In this document: piece by piece, positions 46,165 to 55,348 of the stretch | Position numbering within the stretch: the first letter of the stretch is position 1 | Layout of the letters: each line of letters begins with the position of its first letter | Origin: Pigmentibacter ruber | Lineage (GTDB): Bacteria; Bdellovibrionota_B; Oligoflexia; Silvanigrellales; Silvanigrellaceae | Reading direction: 5' to 3' | NCBI RefSeq assembly: GCF_009792895.1 | Contig: NZ_WSSC01000001.1 | Coordinates: forward strand, 1,426,001-1,490,000 | Length of the DNA stretch: 64,000 bases | The notes under the pieces: model-generated | Databases searched by the model: none | What the model saw: only the letters and a program-made list of their open reading frames with translations | What the model was told of the DNA's origin: nothing | Made by a program: the position numbers and the translations under genes

Positions 46165-46211
46165 GGAATATATTTCTATTTAGTTATCCATAATTATCTT
46201 CAATATTAACA

Positions 46212-49200
46212 ATGCAATATTTTCACTGCCAGAAATATTTTCCTAAAATAATCTTACTTACCTTGCAATATAACAAGCCGAAAAATTTATATAAAGTTAG
46301 AAAAATTTTTACAGGTAAAAGGAATTTGAAGCTAATAAAATTTAAAAAAAATTTAATCAAAAATATTTTAATACTATTCATAATTTTATTTTGCCAAAAA
46401 AATCAAAATATTTATTCAATTGAGTTAAAGTATATGCAATACAAAGTACAAAAAAAAGACACTCTTTTAGGAATTTTAAAAAAGTATTCACTAAAGCCAA
46501 TTTATGGTAAAAAAGGATATCTTTCTGAAATATTAAAGTTAAACCCGCATAAAATTAATACAAAAGGAAATCTTATCTACCCTGGAGAAATTCTAACCAT
46601 ACCTCTTAAGAAAGAGGTAGAAAATAATTCGTTAAATAATAATTTAGTTGAAAATTTAGAAAATAAAAAAATACCTCGATATAAGAAATATAACGGAAAT
46701 TTAGAAAATATTCAAAAACTACCAAGTTCACATGTTTATATTATTTATAAGGTAAGAAAAAACGATATGATAAGTGTTTTACTTCAAAAATATAAGTCAT
46801 TTCCAATTTATGGAAAAAAAGGAACTCTTAATGAAACATTAGATTTAAATCCTAAAAAGAAACCAACAAAAGGAGATCTTATTTTTCCAAATGAATTAAT
46901 TACACTTCCAATCTCTATATGGGTATTAAATCAACTAAGTGAGAATGAAAAAAAATATTTAAAAATAATATATTTTAATGAAAAACAACAAAGCCATGAA
47001 GAAATTTCATACTCTGAGTTTTTAGAAACTAATAAAGTAGAAATACCTCCACTTACCTTACCAGAAACTTTGAAAGAGAATTTAAAAGATGAAAAAATAA
47101 ACAACAAAAACAATTTTACAAATAAAATAAAGTTATTTGCTGAAACAAAAGATAAAAAAATATTTTTAAAATGGATAAGAAAAGAAAATGTTGTTTTACG
47201 TTATGAAGTTAAGAAATCTATAAATAAAGACAATGATTTTATAACTTTTGAAAATAACTTTTTTGGCAATAGACTAACTGATTATGAGGTTTATTTAGGG
47301 AAAATATACTACTATCAAGTCATTGGGATTGATAGATTTGGTAAAAAACATGAATCAAATATTGTAAAAATACAACTTCCACCAAGCTATATTAAAAATA
47401 TTTCAATTAATATAACAGACACATCAGCTGAAATAACATGGGATAAGTGTGAAAGCCAATCTGAATTAACATATGAAATTTATCGTTCAAATTTTGAACG
47501 GAATGGATATTTACTTCTAAAAGATAATTTAAAAGATCCAAATTTTTCGGACAAAACTATAAAAGGCGATTCTGTTTACTTTTATAAAGTAAAAGCTATT
47601 GACAAGAACAAAAATATTACTGAATCGTCACCAATAAAATTTTATTCATTTCCTAATGAAGTAAAATTATCCGCCTATTTAAAAAATAATTATGTTTATC
47701 TGGAATGGAATAAAAATTTTAATAATAATTTAAGTAATTATAATTTATTAAGATCAAAAGATAACGAGAATAATTATGAATTAATACAAGCAAATATTAA
47801 AGATTACTTCACTAGAGATTATAGTATTGAAAAAAATCAAACTTATTTCTATAAATTAGTAGCAAAAAATCTTAGCAGCGTGACAAAAAAATCTAATACA
47901 GTTAAAGTTGTTACTTCATTTGATGACTTGTTTCTTCAAATCATTGAAGAAGAAAATAGTATTAAACTTTACTGGAATAAATATCATGGTTCAACAAATA
48001 TATTTTATAATATTTATAGAACCGAGGTTGAAAATACTGATTTTACTTTAGTAGAAGAAAAATTCCAAAAAAACGTTTTTGTAGATCCAAAAGTAGAAAA
48101 AGGAAATAGATATTTTTATAAAGTTATAGCTATTTATAAAAATAATACAATTGAGTCAAATATTGTTAGTATAGATTTAAAACCTAAAACAATTTCAGAT
48201 GTAAAACTATCAATAATAAATAAAAAATCTGTCAAAATTGAATGGAAAAACACTCAATCTAATATTACTACAAAAACAACCATTCTAAAATCTTATGATT
48301 TAAATAAAAACTTTATCTTATTAAAAGATAATGCTGAAGGAAATACTTTCATTGATGACAATATAAGACAAGGGAATATAATTTACTATAAATTTATCAC
48401 AGAAAATAATCAAAAAAATATTTCTGAATCAAATGTATTTAAAATAATTGTTCCTTCTCAACCTCCAAAATGGAAAAAAGCTGAAGTAATTAATAAAGAA
48501 ATTTATTTAGAATGGGAAAAATTAGAAAGTAATTTAACCATTACATACGAAATATATCGTGGCTTTAAAAATACTGATAATATGTCATTTTTTACTGAAA
48601 TTACAGGAAAAGAGAATTATCTTGATTCACACATAACTGCAGATACAGAATATTTTTATGCAATAAAAACTAAAATTGATAATTTTAAATCGGATTTTTC
48701 AGATATTGTTTCTGTGTCAAGTGATTTAAGTAACAATATTCCATCTTCGGTTCAAATTGGTTTTGGAATTAGCTATTTTAAATTACTTGAGTATAATAAA
48801 GCATCAGATTCTTACGCTTCTTTGAATTCAGCTGCAAGTACAAATCAAAATGTTTTATTAGTTCAAAACTGGAGTGAAGAATTTAAAACTCACTTTGGAT
48901 TAGGTTTAATTTATTTTGACTTACTAGATTCACCTGTTTATGCAATAAATCAAAGACAAGCATTATTGCCTTATTTGCAATTTGGATTGTCCTGGTATCT
49001 AAAATCATCATTCTTACTCGAATATAAGAATATTCTTCAACAGGATATTTACTATCAATCGCAAATAAATGCTGTACCGAAAACAATGCAAGACAATTAC
49101 ATTATTGTCGACAATCATATTTTTTATTTAGGATATGATTTTTTAGAAAAAATTAATTTGCATTTATACGGCAAAGTTGGTTACATTTTAACTATTCCTA

Positions 49201-49391
49201 ATTTCTTTAATTATTCGCAATTTGGTAATGGTTATCAAGCAGAAATTGAATTATTTCAACAATTGCCCAATTATTCAATAGGTTTGAAATTATTTTACTC
49301 AAGTAGAACGACTTATACTAATAATGTAATTTCAACTGTTACTGAAAATGGGGTAATTTTAAACTTTAATTTAGATTTAGGATTATTATAA
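46212..49391 (+). CDS. Double LysM-variant / six-FN3 / barrel-like outer-surface protein
   Basis: 1059 residues. An export signal lies at about 51-70 (IKNILILFIILFCQ); the true start may be downstream of ATG 46212 (for example TTG 46326), as the first 40 residues are atypical for a signal peptide and 46212 has no ribosome site. Two LysM variants follow: about 77-136 (YKVQKKDTLLGILKKY, PIYGKKGYL, LKLNPHK, GNLIYPGEILTIP) and 178-236 (YKVRKNDMISVLLQKY, PIYGKKGTL, LDLNPKKKP, GDLIFPNELITLP). Six FN3-like domains span roughly 300-845 (TYEIYRSN, YFYKVKAIDKN and similar), almost free of cysteine. The C-terminal 210 residues carry the family barrel marks VQNWSEEFKTHFGLGLIYFD, FGNGYQAEIELF and a GVILNFNLDLGLL end. 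Divergent from the giant lipoprotein gene with a shared palindrome. The 3' end overlaps the aquaporin gene by 6 bp. Confidence 0.7.
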   Translation: MQYFHCQKYFPKIILLTLQYNKPKNLYKVRKIFTGKRNLKLIKFKKNLIKNILILFIILFCQKNQNIYSIELKYMQYKVQKKDTLLGILKKYSLKPIYGKKGYLSEILKLNPHKINTKGNLIYPGEILTIPLKKEVENNSLNNNLVENLENKKIPRYKKYNGNLENIQKLPSSHVYIIYKVRKNDMISVLLQKYKSFPIYGKKGTLNETLDLNPKKKPTKGDLIFPNELITLPISIWVLNQLSENEKKYLKIIYFNEKQQSHEEISYSEFLETNKVEIPPLTLPETLKENLKDEKINNKNNFTNKIKLFAETKDKKIFLKWIRKENVVLRYEVKKSINKDNDFITFENNFFGNRLTDYEVYLGKIYYYQVIGIDRFGKKHESNIVKIQLPPSYIKNISINITDTSAEITWDKCESQSELTYEIYRSNFERNGYLLLKDNLKDPNFSDKTIKGDSVYFYKVKAIDKNKNITESSPIKFYSFPNEVKLSAYLKNNYVYLEWNKNFNNNLSNYNLLRSKDNENNYELIQANIKDYFTRDYSIEKNQTYFYKLVAKNLSSVTKKSNTVKVVTSFDDLFLQIIEEENSIKLYWNKYHGSTNIFYNIYRTEVENTDFTLVEEKFQKNVFVDPKVEKGNRYFYKVIAIYKNNTIESNIVSIDLKPKTISDVKLSIINKKSVKIEWKNTQSNITTKTTILKSYDLNKNFILLKDNAEGNTFIDDNIRQGNIIYYKFITENNQKNISESNVFKIIVPSQPPKWKKAEVINKEIYLEWEKLESNLTITYEIYRGFKNTDNMSFFTEITGKENYLDSHITADTEYFYAIKTKIDNFKSDFSDIVSVSSDLSNNIPSSVQIGFGISYFKLLEYNKASDSYASLNSAASTNQNVLLVQNWSEEFKTHFGLGLIYFDLLDSPVYAINQRQALLPYLQFGLSWYLKSSFLLEYKNILQQDIYYQSQINAVPKTMQDNYIIVDNHIFYLGYDFLEKINLHLYGKVGYILTIPNFFNYSQFGNGYQAEIELFQQLPNYSIGLKLFYSSRTTYTNNVISTVTENGVILNFNLDLGLL

Positions 49392-50117
49392 AAATGTTTT
49401 CCATAAATAAGCGCCAATTACCCCTCCTAATACAGGACCAACTACAGGTACCCAAGAATACTTCCAATCAGATTTTCCCTTTCCAGCAATTGGTAGCAAA
49501 AAATGCGCAATTCTGGGGCCTAGATCTCTTGCTGGATTAATAGCGTATCCAGTAGCTCCTCCCAAAGATAAACCTATTGCCCAAACTAAAATTCCGACAA
49601 GATAAGGTCCTAATGCTGGAGATATCGCACCGTTATTTGTTGCTTTTCCAAAAATAGCACCTATACCAAAAACAAGAATAGTTGTGCCGATAACTTCTGC
49701 CATTAAATTTGCAGCAGAATGTCTAATTGCAGGCCCTGTAGAAAATACAGCTAGCTTTAAAGAAGGATCTTTTGTTTCTTTCCAATGAGGAAAATAAGTT
49801 AGCCAGACTAAAATAGCCCCTACAAAGCAACCTGCAAATTGTGAAATAAAAATTGGAAATATTTCTTGCAAAGAATAAATTCCTCCTAATAAATATTTCG
49901 CTAAAGTAACAGCGGGATTTAAATCTGCTTGATCTGATCCAACTGACTTTGCAACAAAAACTCCCCCCATAACTGCAAAGCCCCACCCTGCTGAGATTGC
50001 AAACCATCCAGCATTTATTCCTTTTGATTTAGTTAACAAAGTATTTGCAACAACGCCTCCACCAAAGATTATTAAAAAAACACAACCAATAAATTCACCT
50101 AAAATGATCGCATTCAT
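49386..50117 (-). CDS. Aquaglyceroporin (MIP family, GlpF-like)
   Basis: Six-helix channel of the inner membrane for glycerol, water or related small neutral solutes. Two NPA boxes are visible: DLNPAVTLAKYLLGG (half-helix 1) and GYAINPARDLGPRIAHFLLP (half-helix 2). The Asp right after NPAR and the long periplasmic/loop E region (TKDPSLKLAVFSTGPAI) favour the glycerol-facilitator group over strict water channels. 243 residues. ATG 50117 has AAGAGG upstream. No glpK or glpD nearby, so the assigned solute is inference. Confidence 0.9.
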   Translation of the reverse strand: MNAIILGEFIGCVFLIIFGGGVVANTLLTKSKGINAGWFAISAGWGFAVMGGVFVAKSVGSDQADLNPAVTLAKYLLGGIYSLQEIFPIFISQFAGCFVGAILVWLTYFPHWKETKDPSLKLAVFSTGPAIRHSAANLMAEVIGTTILVFGIGAIFGKATNNGAISPALGPYLVGILVWAIGLSLGGATGYAINPARDLGPRIAHFLLPIAGKGKSDWKYSWVPVVGPVLGGVIGAYLWKTFL

Positions 50118-50232
50118 GAAAACCTCTTAAAAAAATAAATTATTACAATACTTACAAACATATGAACGAACACGATTTTTGATCTTTTGTCTAGTTTAAT
50201 TTTTAAATTTGACAATTTAGAGTTGCCCTTTT

Positions 50233-50240
50233 AAGGAGGA
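50233..50240 (+). promoter_or_regulatory. Strong Shine-Dalgarno AAGGAGGA deciding a long ruvA start
   Basis: AAGGAGGA ends seven bases before ATG 50248. This is the best ribosome site in the region and favours initiation 26 codons upstream of the family-typical MIGYLKG start at 50326, which itself has only AAGGG nine bases upstream. Confidence 0.6.
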
Positions 50241-50247
50241 AGTGATT

Positions 50248-51036
50248 ATGGTTAAATTTGAAATATGCAATAATGCAGTTTTCATTAAGAAAAATGAGTC
50301 ACTCATAAATACAAGGGTAGTAACAATGATTGGATATCTAAAAGGAATAATCATTGAAAAAAATCCAGAATCTATTTTATTAAATGTAAATAGTGTTGGA
50401 TATGAAATTGAAGTTCCTGCAACAACGTTGTATCAACTCCCAGCCGTTTTCCTCGAAGCACAATTGTATATTTATACTCATGTTCGCGAAGATGCTATTA
50501 GATTATTTGGTTTTGCTAATTCTTTTGACAAAAAAGTTTTTCTAGATCTTATCAGTGTTACAGGAGTGGGGCCTAAAGCAGCTTTAGGACTTTTAGGTTC
50601 TGTTACCGGCTTAGAACTTTGTGAAATTATTTCTGCTGGAAAAAATAGCAAATTAACTGCAATTCCGGGTATTGGATTAAAAACTGCAGAACGCTTAATT
50701 TTAGAGCTTAAAGATAAGTTAAGTAAAAAATTGTCACTTTATCTTGAAGAAAATGAATATACAAAAATTAAAGATTTTGACAGTAAAATAGAAAATCAAA
50801 GCAACGAACAAAATTCAAAAAACTTACAGAAAAATACTAAACAAAAATATATGCAACGCCAATTGCTGGAAGATCTAAAAAGCGCATTATCTAATTTAGG
50901 ATATAAAGACAAGCAATATTTAGATATCCTATCAAAATTTGAAAAAAGAATGGAAACAGGCGAAAACATAACAATTGAAATAGCATTAAAAGAAAGTTTA
51001 GCTAAATTATCTGAAAAAATGTTACAAAAACACTAA
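50248..51036 (+). CDS. ruvA: Holliday junction branch-migration protein RuvA (possible N-terminal extension)
   Basis: Tetrameric junction-binding subunit of the RuvAB motor. From residue 27 on it is canonical: MIGYLKGIIIEKN, NSVGYEIEVPATT, YTHVREDAIRLFGF, the first HhH motif LISVTGVGPKAALGLL, and the second AIPGIGLKTAERLILELKDK. A C-terminal domain for RuvB contact follows a charged linker (about 170-215). The strong ribosome site supports ATG 50248, giving 26 extra residues (VKFEICNNAVF...) before the usual start; the alternative ATG 50326 gives a 236-residue protein. Eight bp separate it from ruvB. Confidence 0.93.
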   Translation: MVKFEICNNAVFIKKNESLINTRVVTMIGYLKGIIIEKNPESILLNVNSVGYEIEVPATTLYQLPAVFLEAQLYIYTHVREDAIRLFGFANSFDKKVFLDLISVTGVGPKAALGLLGSVTGLELCEIISAGKNSKLTAIPGIGLKTAERLILELKDKLSKKLSLYLEENEYTKIKDFDSKIENQSNEQNSKNLQKNTKQKYMQRQLLEDLKSALSNLGYKDKQYLDILSKFEKRMETGENITIEIALKESLAKLSEKMLQKH

Positions 51037-51044
51037 GGCAAGGT

Positions 51045-52073
51045 ATGAATAAAAATATTCACACAAAATTTGAAAACCAAGTCATTCTTCCTGAACTTGC
51101 AACTGATCCTATAGAACCTCATTTAAATTTGAGACCAAAATGTTTTGATGACTATCCTGGACAAGAACGAGTCTGTGATAATTTAAAGATCTATACAAAA
51201 GCAGCACAACTTCGTGGAAAAATGTTAGATCATTGTTTATTTCATGGTCCTCCTGGCCTTGGTAAAACTACATTAGCAGGTATTATTGCTGAAACAATGC
51301 AATATCAATTTAAAGTAACAGCAGGCCCTGTCATTGAAAGGCCCGCAGACTTAATGGGAATTTTAGCTAGCCTAGAGCCTAAAACAATTTTATTTATTGA
51401 TGAAATTCATCGACTGCCAGCAAATGTTGAAGAAATTTTATATTCTGCAATGGAAGATATGCGGCTAGATATTTTAATAGGTCAAGGACCTACAGCTCGG
51501 ACAGTAAAATTTGATCTTCCGCCATTTTGTATTATCGGTGCAACAACACGTGCAGGAGCTATTTCAGCTCCATTAAGAGATCGTTTTGGTATTCAGGAGC
51601 ATTTAGATTTTTACTCACCTGAAGCCTTAAGTAAAATTCTTTTACGCAGTGCAAAAATTATGAATTATTCAGTTACCACAAATGCTGCATTTGAATTAGC
51701 AAAAAGATGTAGAGGTACTCCAAGAATTGCAAATCAATTATTAAAAAGAGTTCTTGATTTTGCAATTGTTTTACAAAAAAATATCATTGATGAAGAGGTC
51801 ATTAATAATTCATTAAAACGTCTTGGTGTTGACGAAGAAGGTCTCTGTAATATGGATAGAGATTTTCTGCAAGTAATGTACGAAAGATATGCAGGAGGAC
51901 CAGTTGGTCTAGATGCTATTGCTGCAGCATTAAATGAAGAAAAATCCACTTTAGAAGATGTATACGAACCTTATTTAGTATATCGGGGTTTCGTCTTACG
52001 TTCAGCAAGAGGTAGAATTTTATCTGAATCAGGCAAGTCTCATATTGAAAAAATAAAACAATTTGATATTTAA
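51045..52073 (+). CDS. ruvB: Holliday junction branch-migration helicase RuvB
   Basis: Hexameric AAA+ motor that drives branch migration with RuvA. N-terminal LRPKCFDDYPGQERV, Walker A FHGPPGLGKTTLA, Walker B TILFIDEIHRLP, sensor 1/GATTRAG (CIIGATTRAG), arginine finger region APLRDRFGI and the C-terminal winged helix with EPYLVYRGFVLRSARGR. 342 residues, full length. It shares an operon with ruvA and abuts the convergent binding-protein gene by one base. Confidence 0.97.
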   Translation: MNKNIHTKFENQVILPELATDPIEPHLNLRPKCFDDYPGQERVCDNLKIYTKAAQLRGKMLDHCLFHGPPGLGKTTLAGIIAETMQYQFKVTAGPVIERPADLMGILASLEPKTILFIDEIHRLPANVEEILYSAMEDMRLDILIGQGPTARTVKFDLPPFCIIGATTRAGAISAPLRDRFGIQEHLDFYSPEALSKILLRSAKIMNYSVTTNAAFELAKRCRGTPRIANQLLKRVLDFAIVLQKNIIDEEVINNSLKRLGVDEEGLCNMDRDFLQVMYERYAGGPVGLDAIAAALNEEKSTLEDVYEPYLVYRGFVLRSARGRILSESGKSHIEKIKQFDI

Positions 52074-52074
52074 T

Positions 52075-52839
52075 TTAACGATTTAATTTTTCATATTTCT
52101 CTAACAAATCTGTATATTCTTGTGAACTTAAAAATTCTTGAAGATAATGATCAAATAAAATAGATTTTTCTTTATCCTTATTTGAAAAAGCAATAAAGCG
52201 AGGGATCTTTTTTATTGAAGTTGGCAGAAATTTAACTTTTTCATAGTAATTATTTTTTTTAATAATATATTTCATTACATTAAAATCGCCAATGATAAAA
52301 TCAACTTTGTTACTTATTAAAGCTTCAAGTTGTGACTGGACATTTGGAAATTCTTTCTTTTTAAAATTATTTGCAGTATCGAATTCATGATGATATTTGT
52401 AGCCTTTAATCACCCCTGCCTTTAATCCTGAAAAATCATTTAATGAAGTCCAATTAGAAACATTTGAACTTTTTCTGACTAAAATAACGTCTAATCCATA
52501 ACGAATTGGACCCACCAAAAAAAATAATTTTTTCCTTTCTTCAGATCCAATAAACTGCCATGCCAAGTCAACTTTACTTTCTAGTAAATTTTTATAAACA
52601 TTAGACCAATTAGCTGTTCTAATAGTTATTTTCTTTCCTATTTTATTCATAACATGTTGAACAATTTCAGTATCTAATCCTGTAGGAAATCCATTTTCCA
52701 TGTAGTTATAAGGAGGATAATTTTCTTCACAAGCTCCAATCCATTCTTCGGCATATATTTTATTTTGGAATAAAATAAGTAACAGCAATAGCATAAATAT
52801 TTTTATTTTTAATGAGAACTTAACTTTAATTACTTTCAT
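52075..52839 (-). CDS. Periplasmic solute-binding protein-like (family 3), without transporter genes
   Basis: Signal peptide at about 8-30 (LKIKIFMLLLLLILFQNKIYA-EEW). The mature 224 residues follow the SBP family 3 pattern: GACEENYPPYNYMENGFPTG, LDTEIVQHVMNKIGKKITIR, SKVDLAWQFIGSEERKK and LEALISNKVDFIIGD. No permease or ATPase gene is near, so it may serve a distant transporter or act as a sensor-type or orphan binding protein. It overlaps the preceding lipoprotein gene by 14 bp, indicating an operon of two. Confidence 0.8.
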   Translation of the reverse strand: MKVIKVKFSLKIKIFMLLLLLILFQNKIYAEEWIGACEENYPPYNYMENGFPTGLDTEIVQHVMNKIGKKITIRTANWSNVYKNLLESKVDLAWQFIGSEERKKLFFLVGPIRYGLDVILVRKSSNVSNWTSLNDFSGLKAGVIKGYKYHHEFDTANNFKKKEFPNVQSQLEALISNKVDFIIGDFNVMKYIIKKNNYYEKVKFLPTSIKKIPRFIAFSNKDKEKSILFDHYLQEFLSSQEYTDLLEKYEKLNR

Positions 52840-53425
52840 TGATTTCTCTTATTAAATTAATGCAAATGACTTCACCCAAATTATACCATTTCCTAAAATT
52901 TTCATCCTCTGTTAATTTAACTTCTTCACTTGGAATGCCTATATATTTTTGATTGCTTATAATTCTAGCAATTGCTCTAAATTCATTTCCAGAACATGCT
53001 GGTAGAAGAGAATCCAAATCATCTGAATGAATTAATTCCAAAAATGGCAAGTAAATCTTTGTTCTCCGCAAGGTGAGTTTACTCATCTCACTAAAGTTAT
53101 TTGTAAAAGGCTGATGGATGTCAGGATTGTCTAGTACTATAATTTCTAACGGGAATGATTGAAAAAACCAAATAGAAGAAATGGAATCCATTGATGTATT
53201 ATCAATATATTCAATATGTTGTGTTATAATTCGCCATTTTCTTTTGTCAAAATATGAGATTTGAATATCTTTTAATGGAATATAGACGTATTCAGTTGAA
53301 GTCATCAACGGTGGCGACGGAATCTCATCCTTATCTTCCTCTGTTGATTGGCAAGAAACAAAAAAACAAGGTAGCATTAACCCAATAAGCTTTGCTATTA
53401 TTGAATATTGCCACCGTAAGCGCAT
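52826..53425 (-). CDS. Putative lipoprotein of unknown function
   Basis: ATG 53425 is the best start (AAGGA five bases upstream) and gives a clean lipoprotein signal: MRLRWQYS, hydrophobic IIAKLIGLMLPC, lipobox FFVSC at about residue 26. The mature part (about 174 residues) was not recognised; it contains an acidic spacer after the cysteine (STEEDKDEIPSPP) and strand-like segments such as TEYVYIPLKDIQISYFDKR. A longer start at 53482 would place the lipobox too far in. Divergent from lepA (102 bp) and overlapping the orphan binding protein downstream. Confidence 0.7.
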   Translation of the reverse strand: MRLRWQYSIIAKLIGLMLPCFFVSCQSTEEDKDEIPSPPLMTSTEYVYIPLKDIQISYFDKRKWRIITQHIEYIDNTSMDSISSIWFFQSFPLEIIVLDNPDIHQPFTNNFSEMSKLTLRRTKIYLPFLELIHSDDLDSLLPACSGNEFRAIARIISNQKYIGIPSEEVKLTEDENFRKWYNLGEVICINLIREINESN

Positions 53426-53527
53426 AAGAGTCCTTGCGAAAAGTAAACATTTGAGTATGTATGTTTCCTTGGGCTGTATCATCGGCAGAAATTATATTTT
53501 TTTTTAATATTACTAAGGCAGAAAAGA

Positions 53528-55348
53528 ATGAGTAAAACAACTAACGCAGAACCAGAACTCATCAGAAATTTTTGTATCATTGCCCACATTGATCACGGTA
53601 AATCAACCTTAGCGGATCGTTTACTTGAAATGACTGGTGCTGTAGCCGACAGAGAAAAACAAGCTCAAATTTTAGACAGTATGGATCTTGAGCGAGAACG
53701 TGGAATAACCATCAAAGCGCAAACAGCCACCGTCGATTATACAGCTAAAGATGGAAAAACTTATACTTTAAATTTGATTGATACCCCTGGCCATGTTGAT
53801 TTTACCTATGAAGTCAGCCGCAGTTTAACTGCTTGTGAAGGAGCTTTGCTAGTTGTTGATGCTACCCAAGGAGTTGAAGCTCAAACCGTCGCCAATGTTT
53901 ACTTAGCTGCAGATAACAACGTAGACATAATACCAGTCATAAATAAAGCTGATTTACCAAGTGCTGATTATGAACGTGTTTGTTTTCAAATTGAAGAAGA
54001 ACTTGCTATTGATACATCTAATGCAATAAAATGTAGCGCAAAAACAGGAATGGGTGTTCCCGATATCTTAGAAGCTATAATTCATTATATACCGTCCCCT
54101 CCTGACAACAGAGACAAAGATCTTAGAGCTCTCATTTTTGATAGTTGGTTTGATGCCTATCAAGGAGTGATAGTTCTTGTGCGTATTTTTGATGGAACTG
54201 TCAAAATCGGTGATCAAATAAAGATGATGCATTCTGGCAAAGTTTTTGAAGTGCAAAAAGTTGGAATCATGTGCGTGAAAGCTTATCCAAGAGAAAGTTT
54301 GAGTGCTGGTGAAGTAGGTTATATCATTGCAAATGTGAAAGACGTGAAAGATTCAAGAGTTGGTGACACTATTTGCATGGCCTCTGCACAGGTAGAACCT
54401 TTACCTGGATTTAAAAAAGCAAAACAAATGGTATTTGCAGGTATCTTTCCTGTGGAAACAAATCAATTTGAATCCCTTAAAGATGCTCTAGCAAAATTAA
54501 CTTTAAATGACAGTTCTCTTAGTTATGAACCAGAAACTTCAGTGGCACTAGGATTTGGATTCCGTTGTGGATTTCTTGGACTTCTGCACATGGAAATTAT
54601 TCAAGAACGCCTTGAACGTGAATATAATATGAACGTCATCTTCACTGCTCCTACCTGTGTTTATATTGTTGAAACTACAAAAGGTGAAGAGTTACGAGTT
54701 GATAATCCAGCAAATCTACCATCAGCTACAACTATTGCAAAGTTTTCTGAACCTGTTGTAAAAGCCACTTTTCATATGCCACAAGAACACTTGGGCGGAG
54801 TAATGGCCTTGCTAGCTGAAAGGCGGGGGGTTCAGACTAAAATGGAATATCTTTCTCAAAGCCGTGTGATGTTGCAATACGAACTTCCTTTAAATGAAAT
54901 GGTATTTGATTTTTTTGATCGTATTAAAAGTATTTCCCGCGGTTACGCAAGTATGGATTACGAATTTTTAGATTACAAAGAAAGCGATCTTGTTCGGCTA
55001 GATATATTAGTAAATGGAGAACCCCTTGATGCTCTTTCTTGTATTGTCCACAGAAGCAATTCGTATGAACGTGGTCGTTTGCTAGTCAAAAAATTAAGGG
55101 AAGTTATTCCAAGACAACAATATGAAGTTCCTTTGCAAGCTGCCATAGGTTCTAAAGTAATTGCACGCGAAACGTTAAGTGCGCTTAGAAAAGATGTTAC
55201 CGCCAAATGCTATGGTGGTGATATTTCTCGAAAAAGAAAATTATTAGATAAACAAAAGGAAGGTAAAAAACGTATGAAGCAAGTTGGAAGTGTTGAAATT
55301 CCACAAGAAGCATTTATGGCGATATTGAACCTTTCCGATGTAGAATAA
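53528..55348 (+). CDS. lepA: Elongation factor 4 (LepA) GTPase
   Basis: Ribosome-associated GTPase. G1 [18 protein letters not shown]2 [12 protein letters not shown]3 [13 protein letters not shown]4 [10 protein letters not shown]5 CSAKTGMGV; domains II-V follow, and the LepA-specific C-terminal domain is seen in [19 protein letters not shown] and [20 protein letters not shown]. 606 residues, full length. Its TAA shares one base with the ATG of the MFS gene, so the two are coupled. AAGG precedes ATG 53528. Confidence 0.97.
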   Translation: MSKTTNAEPELIRNFCIIAHIDHGKSTLADRLLEMTGAVADREKQAQILDSMDLERERGITIKAQTATVDYTAKDGKTYTLNLIDTPGHVDFTYEVSRSLTACEGALLVVDATQGVEAQTVANVYLAADNNVDIIPVINKADLPSADYERVCFQIEEELAIDTSNAIKCSAKTGMGVPDILEAIIHYIPSPPDNRDKDLRALIFDSWFDAYQGVIVLVRIFDGTVKIGDQIKMMHSGKVFEVQKVGIMCVKAYPRESLSAGEVGYIIANVKDVKDSRVGDTICMASAQVEPLPGFKKAKQMVFAGIFPVETNQFESLKDALAKLTLNDSSLSYEPETSVALGFGFRCGFLGLLHMEIIQERLEREYNMNVIFTAPTCVYIVETTKGEELRVDNPANLPSATTIAKFSEPVVKATFHMPQEHLGGVMALLAERRGVQTKMEYLSQSRVMLQYELPLNEMVFDFFDRIKSISRGYASMDYEFLDYKESDLVRLDILVNGEPLDALSCIVHRSNSYERGRLLVKKLREVIPRQQYEVPLQAAIGSKVIARETLSALRKDVTAKCYGGDISRKRKLLDKQKEGKKRMKQVGSVEIPQEAFMAILNLSDVE

